Part shown: positions 27,512 through 34,561 of the stretch, piece after piece
Layout of the letters: each line of letters starts with the position of its first letter
Position numbering within the stretch: the stretch's first letter is position 1
Source: Lachnospiraceae bacterium
GTDB lineage: Bacteria > Bacillota > Clostridia > Lachnospirales > Lachnospiraceae
Reading direction: 5' to 3'
Assembly: GCA_024681795.1 (NCBI GenBank)
Contig: JAILAD010000045.1
Span: forward strand, 1 to 64,000
Length of the DNA stretch: 64,000 nt
Notes under the pieces: model-generated
Database searches by the model: none
What the model saw: the letters and a program-made list of their open reading frames with translations, nothing else
Told to the model about the DNA's origin: nothing
Program-made: the position numbers and the translations under genes

Positions 27512-28117
27512 ATGGGAATGAATGTGGCATGCCTTGATTTGGAAGGTGTTCTGGTACCGGAAATCTGGATTGCGTTTTCGGAGGCAAGCGGAATCCCGGA
27601 ACTCAGAAGAACTACGAGGGATGAGCCTGATTATGATAAACTGATGCGTTTCAGAATCGGAATTTTAAAAGAACACGGACTCGGATTAAAAGAAATCCAG
27701 GATACGATTGCGACAATCGATCCGCTTCCCGGAGCGAAGGAATTTCTGGATGAACTGCGTGACAATATGCAGACAATTATTATATCCGATACGTTCGAAC
27801 AGTTTGCAAAACCCCTGATGGTAAAACTCGGGATGCCGACACTTTTCTGTAATACGCTGGAAGTGGCACCGAACGGGGAAATCACCGGATTTAAAATGAG
27901 ATGTGAGAAATCCAAACTGACTACCGTTAAAGCTCTTCAGAGCTGCGGTTTTGATACAATTGCAACCGGTGACAGTTTTAACGATCTTGCCATGATTCAG
28001 GCAGGCAAGGCGGGATTTTTATTCCGTACGACGGAGAGTATTAAGAAAGACTATCCGGATATCCCTGCGTATGAAGAATACAGGGATTTACTGAATGCAT
28101 TTCTGAATGCAAGATAA
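27512..28117 (+). CDS. thrH: ThrH: phosphoserine phosphatase / homoserine phosphotransferase (HAD family)
   Basis: About 201 residues of the HAD superfamily with the ThrH-specific N-terminus CLDLEGVLVPEIW, where the nucleophile Asp sits in DLEG. Further motifs are the Ser/Thr in ISDTF and GDSFNDLAMI as the acidic metal site. ThrH removes phosphate from phosphoserine and can pass it to homoserine. AAGGAG at 27497-27502 fits the ATG at 27512; the ATG at 27503 lies immediately after the ribosome site and is too close. Confidence 0.9.
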   Translation: MGMNVACLDLEGVLVPEIWIAFSEASGIPELRRTTRDEPDYDKLMRFRIGILKEHGLGLKEIQDTIATIDPLPGAKEFLDELRDNMQTIIISDTFEQFAKPLMVKLGMPTLFCNTLEVAPNGEITGFKMRCEKSKLTTVKALQSCGFDTIATGDSFNDLAMIQAGKAGFLFRTTESIKKDYPDIPAYEEYRDLLNAFLNAR

Positions 28118-28139
28118 CCAAATCTGCGGAGGCCCAGTG

Positions 28140-28778
28140 ATGAGAAAAAAAGAACAAATGTTGAAAATCGTGTTGGTTTTACTTTCTTTTGTTTTGTTAA
28201 CCGGAATCTGCGGAACACTGCCTTTTCATACGATAAAGGCAAGAGCGGCGGACGGTAAGGAACACAGCGGACAGGATACGGAAAGGGTTACCGTGGAATA
28301 TGTGGAAGATTTAATTGACCGGATCGGAACGGTGGACGGTTCTGAGGAGTGTTTTGACAGAATTATCGATGCACTGCTTGCATATGTCAGTCTGACGGAT
28401 GAAGAGGCTGCCGGAGTATCCAATGAAGCGATTTTATCTGCCGCAATCACGCAGTATCTCAATCTGACGGCAAAAGAACCGGATTATCTGGATTCGTTAA
28501 GAACCGAACTTTCCGTTGCGGCAGAACAGGCAAAGAGTACCGGCGTTGCACAGACGGTGAATTTCAAAGGGAATTACGCACTTCCCCTGGAATTTATGAG
28601 GACACTGAAGGAAAATCCGCTCGTTACCCTGAATTACGAATTCCCATACAGAGGAATTGAATGGGAAGTATCCGTCAGTGCGAAAAATGCGGTTGCAGAT
28701 GATAATATCCGGTGGTACGGACCTGCATGGTTACTGCAAAACTATACGGAAAAAGTTATCGGACCGGCAGAGGAATAA
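28140..28778 (+). CDS. Secreted protein of unknown function
   Basis: 212 residues. A basic start and a hydrophobic core (residues 7-25) with KARA-A before residue 37 form a signal peptide. The mature part is acidic and mostly helical, with a C-terminal segment around FPYRGIEWEVSV and RWYGPAWLLQNY. I recall a comparable tail (a short beta hairpin followed by WYGPLYL-like residues) in other secreted Lachnospiraceae proteins, but cannot confirm it. The ATG at 28140 follows CGGAGG. It lies between thrH and ispF, 9 nt before ispF. Confidence 0.68.
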   Translation: MRKKEQMLKIVLVLLSFVLLTGICGTLPFHTIKARAADGKEHSGQDTERVTVEYVEDLIDRIGTVDGSEECFDRIIDALLAYVSLTDEEAAGVSNEAILSAAITQYLNLTAKEPDYLDSLRTELSVAAEQAKSTGVAQTVNFKGNYALPLEFMRTLKENPLVTLNYEFPYRGIEWEVSVSAKNAVADDNIRWYGPAWLLQNYTEKVIGPAEE

Positions 28779-28787
28779 GAGGATTAT

Positions 28788-29336
28788 ATGAGAATAGGAA
28801 TGGGATATGATGTACATCGCCTGACGGAAGGCCGGGATTTAATTATCGGCGGTGTAAAAATCGAGTATGAAAAAGGACTTTTGGGACATTCGGATGCGGA
28901 TGTCCTGCTCCATGCAATATCCGATGCACTCCTGGGGGCAGCGGCACTCGGAGATATCGGAAAACATTTTCCGGATACGGATGAGAAGTATAAAGGCATC
29001 TCCAGCCTGATTCTTTTGAAGCATGTCGGTGAATTACTGGAAGAGGAAGGGTACCTGATCAATAACATTGATGCCACGATTATCGCCCAGGCTCCGAAAA
29101 TGCGTCCTTATATCGACGAGATGAGAAAGAATATTGCCGATGCGCTCGGAATTGATATCTCGCAGGTGAATGTCAAGGCAACCACGGAAGAGGGGCTTGG
29201 CTTTACGGGAAGCGGGGAGGGAATATCCTCGCAGGCAGTCTGTATGCTTTCCGAAGCAAATGAGATGGTATCCTATGCGGTGACACAGGACTGCAGTACC
29301 TGCGGTGGCTGTTCGGTACAGCAGAAAACGGAGTAA
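28788..29336 (+). CDS. ispF: 2-C-methyl-D-erythritol 2,4-cyclodiphosphate synthase with Cys-rich tail
   Basis: 182 residues. The canonical start [19 protein letters not shown] and the late [15 protein letters not shown] are all present, with the Asp and His zinc ligands intact. The enzyme acts in the MEP isoprenoid pathway, forming the cyclodiphosphate. IspF is usually near 160 residues; here about 22 extra residues follow, including CSTCGGC, which could bind metal or be redox-active. No other MEP genes are in the window. Confidence 0.95.
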   Translation: MRIGMGYDVHRLTEGRDLIIGGVKIEYEKGLLGHSDADVLLHAISDALLGAAALGDIGKHFPDTDEKYKGISSLILLKHVGELLEEEGYLINNIDATIIAQAPKMRPYIDEMRKNIADALGIDISQVNVKATTEEGLGFTGSGEGISSQAVCMLSEANEMVSYAVTQDCSTCGGCSVQQKTE

Positions 29337-29348
29337 GAAAGTAAAGCA

Positions 29349-29473
29349 AAGTATTATAGTAAACATAATTTCTATAATTATGTAAACATACAGCACGAAT
29401 GGTGGACATAAATTAAAGAGTTATGTAAACAAATAGGAATATCAGTGAACATAATTTTAAGTATTATGTAAAT
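29349..29473. repeat. AT-rich repeat region with TTATGTAAAC copies and small hairpins
   Basis: In the 165-nt gap between ispF and the GNAT gene, TTATGTAAAC occurs at 29378-29387 and 29421-29430, with a one-mismatch copy at 29464-29473. Two copies are the right arms of hairpins: ACATAATT-tctat-AATTATGT (29363-29383) and ACATAAT-N7-ATTATGT (29449-29469). No sigma-A promoter or known riboswitch is clear here. Confidence 0.7.
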
Positions 29474-29501
29474 CAATATACCGGAAATAAGGATAAAAAT
29501 T

Positions 29502-30599
29502 ATGAATGTTGTATATCTTGCAGAAGGCGATAATCTTGTTTTCGCCGGCAGGGAAAATTTAGAAACAGTCAGTTCGCTTTATCTCGCTCCCCATTATACA
29601 AGCAGGGGAGAGGAACTCTGCGAAATCAAGAATGTTTTTACGAAAGAGAAGTTCCGCAGAAAAGGTTGTATGGATACCCTGATGAAGGAAGCTTTTCTTT
29701 GCATGCAGAGTGAAGGAGAACCTTATACGTTCCTTCGTCCGATGGCAGAAAAATATTTTGTTCCCTATGGTTTTGTAAACGTTGAGGAAAGAGAGGGCCT
29801 TCGTATCAACGGACTTCGCCTGACGGACGATTTATTAATAGGCGCAAACGAAACGGATGCGGAATTTCATCTTCTTGTAAAGGATTCCGAAGATTATCTG
29901 GTTCATCCGGTTCGCGAAGCGGAAGCAAAAAAAGCTGCAGAGTTCATTAACAATCTTTTGAAGACAAAGTCAGATTGCTTTATCATACAATCCGAACATA
30001 CCGTGATGAATCTGAAAAATACCTGCAAGGAAAAGGGCGGAAACCTATTCATGGCGGAACTGAAGGGCGAGACGGTCTGTGTTTTCGCATATACCCTGGT
30101 AAAGCAGGAAATCGTAAATGAAGCGGACGGAAAGAGTACGACATTCAGTGATAAAAGGCTTTCCTTTGCACTTTATAAAGACGGTTTCAAAAAAGAGGAT
30201 CTTTTTTTGGAAGAACCGGAACCGATTGTGACGATGGCCAGAATAATTGATGTGAAATCGATTTTAAGCACGGTACGATGTCCGAAGGAATTCGTGATGG
30301 CACTTCGGATTTACGATGAGAGAATCGTTGAGAATGCCGGATTATATATGCTTCACTGCGGTCCGACGGGAGGAAATCTTTCCGCAATCAAAATCGGTGA
30401 CTCGGAGATGAAGAATGCCGCAGGAGAAAAACTTTCCGCGGAAGGAGAAATCACGATTGAAAACCTGACACGCTTCCTGTTCGGATTTAAAAAAGCGGAG
30501 GACTGCTTCAAAATCTATGTCAAAGCAAGGGAAGAAGAGATCTTCGGAAATCTGAACGAATTAAAATGTATGGAAAGGCCGTATTTTATATGCGAGTAG
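29502..30599 (+). CDS. GNAT family N-acetyltransferase (Eis-like layout)
   Basis: 365 residues. The acetyl-CoA binding region is KFRRKGCMDTLMKEAF at about residues 50-68, a variant of the R/Q-x-x-G-x-G/A loop, followed by FLRPMAEKYFVPYGF, typical of Eis-like GNAT proteins. The remaining 250 residues would form a second degenerate GNAT domain and a sterol-carrier-like C-terminal domain. Substrate unknown. The gene is flanked on both sides by TTATGTAAAC copies. Confidence 0.75.
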   Translation: MNVVYLAEGDNLVFAGRENLETVSSLYLAPHYTSRGEELCEIKNVFTKEKFRRKGCMDTLMKEAFLCMQSEGEPYTFLRPMAEKYFVPYGFVNVEEREGLRINGLRLTDDLLIGANETDAEFHLLVKDSEDYLVHPVREAEAKKAAEFINNLLKTKSDCFIIQSEHTVMNLKNTCKEKGGNLFMAELKGETVCVFAYTLVKQEIVNEADGKSTTFSDKRLSFALYKDGFKKEDLFLEEPEPIVTMARIIDVKSILSTVRCPKEFVMALRIYDERIVENAGLYMLHCGPTGGNLSAIKIGDSEMKNAAGEKLSAEGEITIENLTRFLFGFKKAEDCFKIYVKAREEEIFGNLNELKCMERPYFICE

Positions 30600-30611
30600 T
30601 TATGTAAACCA

Positions 30612-31274
30612 ATGGGAATTATTTCAAGAATAAAAAAAGAAACAGCGATTATTAGAGAGCGTGATCCGGCAATTCATTCCAACATGGAGGTTTTTCTGTA
30701 TCCCAGTTTCCGCGTGATGATGCATTACAGACTGGCTCATAAACTGTATCTGAAGAAACATTATTTTCTTGCAAGATTTATTTCGCAGAGAGCAGTTCGT
30801 AAAACCGGAATTGAAATCCACCCCGGCGCGACAATCGGAGAGGGACTTTTCATTGACCACGGCAACGGTGTGGTAATCGGCGAAACCACGATTATCGGTA
30901 ATAACGTAACCCTGTATCAGGGCGTTACTTTGGGAGGTACCGGAAAGGAACACGGGAAACGTCACCCGACGCTGGAAGACAATGTAATGGTATCTTCCGG
31001 AGCGAGAGTACTCGGGTCGTTTACGGTTGGAGAAAATTCCAAAATCGGCGCAGGCAGCGTGGTATTAAAGGAAGTACCGCCGAACTGTACGGTGGTAGGC
31101 GTACCCGGACGTATCGTAAAACGTGACAATGTTGCAATTCCGAGAGATACACTGGATCAGGTTCATCTTCCCGATCCCGTTATGGATGATATCAACAGGC
31201 TTGCGGAAGAAAATAAGCACCTGAAGGAACGACTCGATGAACTTGAGAAATGTATCGCTAATTTGAATCAATAA
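30612..31274 (+). CDS. cysE: Serine O-acetyltransferase
   Basis: 220 residues of the left-handed beta-helix acetyltransferase family. The hexapeptide-repeat core contains GIEIHPGATIG, FIDHGNGVVIGETTIIGN, YQGVTLGGTGK and GAGSVVLKEVPPNCTVVG, all typical of EpsC/CysE. It makes O-acetylserine for cysteine synthesis. The C-terminus is a short coiled coil. It starts 12 nt after the GNAT gene and precedes cysS by 20 nt; together they supply and charge cysteine. No cysteine T-box is visible upstream. Confidence 0.94.
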   Translation: MGIISRIKKETAIIRERDPAIHSNMEVFLYPSFRVMMHYRLAHKLYLKKHYFLARFISQRAVRKTGIEIHPGATIGEGLFIDHGNGVVIGETTIIGNNVTLYQGVTLGGTGKEHGKRHPTLEDNVMVSSGARVLGSFTVGENSKIGAGSVVLKEVPPNCTVVGVPGRIVKRDNVAIPRDTLDQVHLPDPVMDDINRLAEENKHLKERLDELEKCIANLNQ

Positions 31275-31294
31275 AGAATTTAAGAGGTAACAGT

Positions 31295-32704
31295 ATGCAA
31301 ATTTACAATACACTTACAAAAAGCAAACAGACTTTCAAACCGATTGAAGAGGGCAAGGTAAAAATGTATGTATGCGGTCCCACCGTATACAATTTAATCC
31401 ATATCGGAAATGCCCGTCCGATGATGGTTTTCGATACCGTCAGACGTTACATGGAATACAAGGGGTATGAAGTAAACTATGTATCCAATTTTACGGACGT
31501 TGACGATAAAATTATTAAAGCCGCAAACGAAGAAGGCGTGGATCCTTCCGTTATTTCCGAGCGCTATATCGAGGAATGCAAAAAGGATATGGCTTCCTTA
31601 AACGTAAAGCCTGCAACCACACACCCGAAGGCAACCGAAGAAATCGACGGAATGCTTGAAATGATTCAGAGCCTGATTGAAAAAGGGTATGCATATGTTG
31701 CCAAAGACGGTACGGTTTATTACAGTACCAGAAAATTCAGAGATTACGGAAAACTTTCCCATAAAAATCTGGACGATCTGCAGGGTGGTATGAGATCCCT
31801 TCTGGTTTCCGGTGAGGACCAGAAAGAAGATCCCCTGGATTTCGTACTCTGGAAACCGAAGAAGGAAGGAGAACCGTTCTGGGTATCCCCGTGGTGCGAA
31901 GGACGTCCCGGATGGCATATCGAATGCTCCGTAATGAGCCGTAAATATCTGGGAGAGGAAATTGATATTCACGCAGGCGGTGAGGATCTGATTTTCCCCC
32001 ACCATGAAAATGAAATCGCCCAGTCCGAAGCCGCAAACGGAAAGCCGTTTGCAAGATACTGGATGCATAATGCATTTTTAAATATTGACAACCGCAAGAT
32101 GTCGAAGTCACTCGGCAATTTCTTTACCGTGCGGGATATTCTGGAAAAATACGATGCACAGGTACTCCGTTTCTTCATGTTATCTGCTCACTACCGCAGC
32201 CAGCTGAATTTCAGCGCGGACTTAATGGAAGCGGCGAAGAATTCCCTGGACAGAATTCTTACCGCTGCCGACCGGGCAAGAGATTTTCTTGCAAAGGCGG
32301 AGGAAGGCGAATTAAAGGAAGGCGAACTTGACCTTATAAAGGAAGCAGAAGTCTTCAGAGCCAAATACGAAGAAGCCATGGATGATGATTTCAACACGGC
32401 GGATGCAATTGCTGCAATTTTTGAACTCGTGAAGTTTATGAATACGAATATTACGGATCAGACCACAAAAGCATTCGATGCGGCTCTTTTAGCCGAACTG
32501 AATGAACTGATGGATATTCTGGGCCTTACCACGGAGCGCAAAGCAGAGCTTCTGGATGAGGAGATAGAGAAACTGATTGAGGAACGTCAGAATGCCAGAA
32601 AAGAGAAGAATTTTGCCAGAGCGGATGAAATCCGTGCGGAACTTCTGAATAAGGGCATCGTTCTTGAGGATACCAGAGAGGGCGTTAAGTGGAAGAGAGC
32701 ATGA
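31295..32704 (+). CDS. cysS: Cysteinyl-tRNA synthetase
   Basis: 469 residues, class I synthetase. CGPTVYNLIHIGNARP near residue 28 gives the zinc Cys and the HIGH-type motif (HIGN). The other zinc ligands lie in WHIECSVMS and GGEDLIFPHHENEIAQ, and KMSKSLGN is at about residue 267. Length is normal. The ribosome site is AAGAGG. It overlaps the start of mrnC, an order widely conserved in Firmicutes (cysS-mrnC-rlmB-sigH). Confidence 0.97.
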   Translation: MQIYNTLTKSKQTFKPIEEGKVKMYVCGPTVYNLIHIGNARPMMVFDTVRRYMEYKGYEVNYVSNFTDVDDKIIKAANEEGVDPSVISERYIEECKKDMASLNVKPATTHPKATEEIDGMLEMIQSLIEKGYAYVAKDGTVYYSTRKFRDYGKLSHKNLDDLQGGMRSLLVSGEDQKEDPLDFVLWKPKKEGEPFWVSPWCEGRPGWHIECSVMSRKYLGEEIDIHAGGEDLIFPHHENEIAQSEAANGKPFARYWMHNAFLNIDNRKMSKSLGNFFTVRDILEKYDAQVLRFFMLSAHYRSQLNFSADLMEAAKNSLDRILTAADRARDFLAKAEEGELKEGELDLIKEAEVFRAKYEEAMDDDFNTADAIAAIFELVKFMNTNITDQTTKAFDAALLAELNELMDILGLTTERKAELLDEEIEKLIEERQNARKEKNFARADEIRAELLNKGIVLEDTREGVKWKRA

Positions 32705-33147
32705 CCTTTCATGAAATGGTGGAAAGCGAATTTGCGCTTCCCAAAATGGATATCGGTGAATACAGCATCCTGAATCTTGCGTTTGTCGGAGACAATGTGT
32801 TTGATCTGGTTGCAAGAACCGTAGTGCTTACCATGGGAAAGCGCAGGGTCAACGATATTCACAAATTAAAAAGCAGCCTGGTAAAAGCGGATGCGCAGGC
32901 GTGGATTGCGGAGTATTGTTTAAGCGGGAATCTTTTTACGGAAGAGGAAGCGGATTATTACAGACGCGGAAAAAACGCAAAAACCGCAAATCACGCAAAA
33001 AATGCAGGTTTGTCAGCGTATCACAGGGCGACCGGTCTTGAGACGGTGATGGGGTATCTGTATTTGACGGACCGGGAGAAACGCGCTGTGGAGTTATGTA
33101 AACTTGGAATCGAAGCATACGCAGAATACGCAGGAATCAGTTTATAG
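32689..33147 (+). CDS. mrnC: Mini-ribonuclease III (MrnC)
   Basis: 152 residues. It is an RNase III catalytic domain without a double-stranded RNA-binding domain; LAFVGDNVFDLVART is the signature segment with the catalytic Asp. MrnC matures 23S rRNA in Firmicutes. The GTG at 32689 has GAGAGG at a good distance and gives the common MEES start; ATG at 32701 is the alternative. The TTATGTAAAC motif occurs in frame at 33094-33103. Confidence 0.92.
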   Translation: MEESMTFHEMVESEFALPKMDIGEYSILNLAFVGDNVFDLVARTVVLTMGKRRVNDIHKLKSSLVKADAQAWIAEYCLSGNLFTEEEADYYRRGKNAKTANHAKNAGLSAYHRATGLETVMGYLYLTDREKRAVELCKLGIEAYAEYAGISL

Positions 33148-33171
33148 GATCAGCACACAGGGGAATAAAAG

Positions 33172-33918
33172 ATGGGATATCATGAATTTACGATAGAAGG
33201 CCGCAATGCCGTACTGGAAGCGTTCAGGAGCGGCAAAACCATTGACAGGCTCTTTGTTCTTGACGGCTGTCAGGACGGCCCGGTGTTAACAATTAAAAGA
33301 GAAGCCAAAAAACAGGACACCCTTATTCGTTATGTAGATAAAGGGAGACTTGACCAGCTTTCGGAGACGGGAAAGCACCAGGGTGTTATTGCATATGCGG
33401 CGGCGTATGATTATGCGGAAGTGGATGATATTTTAAATGCCGCGAAGGAAAAGGGGGAAGATGCCTTTATTCTGCTTCTGGACAATATCGAGGATCCGCA
33501 TAATCTTGGTGCAATCATCAGAACCGCACACCAGGCGGGAGCACACGGAATCATCATTCCGAAGAACCGTGCGGTGGGTCTTACGGCAACGGTAGCAAGA
33601 ACATCCGCGGGTGCGCTTAATTACCTGCCGGTTGCAAAGGTAACCAACCTTTCCAAAACGATTGAGGATTTGAAGAAGGAAGGACTCTGGTTTGCAGCTG
33701 CTGACATGGACGGGGCCGAAATGTATGATGCAAATCTGACCGGTCCGATCGGTCTGGTAATCGGAAGCGAGGGAGAGGGTGTTTCGAGGCTCGTAAAGGA
33801 GAAATGCGATTTTACCGTTTCCATTCCCATGAAGGGACAGATTGATTCCCTGAATGCTTCCGTGGCAGCGGGGGTTCTCTGTTACGAAATTGTTCGCAGA
33901 AGACGGGGGAAAGCATGA
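33172..33918 (+). CDS. rlmB: 23S rRNA (guanosine-2'-O)-methyltransferase RlmB
   Basis: 248 residues. An N-terminal L30e-like substrate domain starts with EGRNAVLEAFRSGK, followed by a SPOUT domain with NIEDPHNLGAIIRTA, GLVIGSEGEGVSRLVKEKC and SIPMKGQIDSLNASVAAG. It methylates G2251 in the peptidyl transferase region of 23S rRNA. It ends in an overlap with sigH (ATGA). Confidence 0.94.
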   Translation: MGYHEFTIEGRNAVLEAFRSGKTIDRLFVLDGCQDGPVLTIKREAKKQDTLIRYVDKGRLDQLSETGKHQGVIAYAAAYDYAEVDDILNAAKEKGEDAFILLLDNIEDPHNLGAIIRTAHQAGAHGIIIPKNRAVGLTATVARTSAGALNYLPVAKVTNLSKTIEDLKKEGLWFAAADMDGAEMYDANLTGPIGLVIGSEGEGVSRLVKEKCDFTVSIPMKGQIDSLNASVAAGVLCYEIVRRRRGKA

Positions 33919-34541
33919 AAAAGGAGTATGAACAGTGTACTGATGAAGAACTGATCCGGCTTTTCAGAAACGGTCAGGATGACATCATGGACTATCTCTT
34001 AAACAAATACAAGAACCTCGTAAAATCACAGGCGGGTCAGTATTTTATCCCGGGAGCGGATGAGCAGGATATCCTTCAGGAAGGAATGATCGGACTTTTT
34101 AAAGCGGTACGCGATTTTGACGAAAGTAAGGATGCATCTTTCGGAACTTTTGCAAAGTTATGTGTCACAAGGAATATCCAGTCTGCGGTCAATAAGGCAA
34201 ACAGAAAAAAGCAGGAACCGTTAAATACGTCGGTATCCTTAAATGCCGCCTCCGAAAACGGAACCGCATCGGAGCTGGAAAGCCAGGCGGTCAGCAGTCT
34301 GAAACGCCTCGGTGTAGATGACCCGGAGAAGATTCTGATTGATTCGGAGAATTACAAATTCCTGATGGAGTCCATTCAGAATGATTTGAGTACATCGGAA
34401 AAAGCGGTATTTAAGCTAATGATTACGGGACTCGGATACCGAGAAATCGCGGAAGAACTCGGCAAAGAATCAAAGTCCGTGGACAATGCGATTACGAGAA
34501 TCCGGACAAAAGCAAAAAAACATATAAAGAACCGTATTTAG
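33915..34541 (+). CDS. sigH: RNA polymerase sigma factor SigH (sporulation/stationary phase type)
   Basis: 208 residues of a sigma-70 family factor: region 2 with DEQDILQEGMIGLFKAVRDFD and FGTFAKLCVTRNIQSAVNKA, and region 4 with LSTSEKAVFKLMITGLGYREIAEELG followed by SVDNAITRIRTKAKK. The gene order mrnC-rlmB-sigH supports SigH rather than another factor. In Firmicutes SigH drives early sporulation and transition-phase genes. An Asn/Ser-rich linker separates the regions. Confidence 0.92.
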   Translation: MKKEYEQCTDEELIRLFRNGQDDIMDYLLNKYKNLVKSQAGQYFIPGADEQDILQEGMIGLFKAVRDFDESKDASFGTFAKLCVTRNIQSAVNKANRKKQEPLNTSVSLNAASENGTASELESQAVSSLKRLGVDDPEKILIDSENYKFLMESIQNDLSTSEKAVFKLMITGLGYREIAEELGKESKSVDNAITRIRTKAKKHIKNRI

Positions 34542-34561
34542 CGGAATCAAAAGGGAAAAAG

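Noticed and set aside
29337-30611. A T-box for cysteine before cysE-cysS.
   Set aside because: No AGGGTGG/ACCGCG-type antiterminator or terminator hairpin is present; only the TTATGTAAAC repeats are seen.
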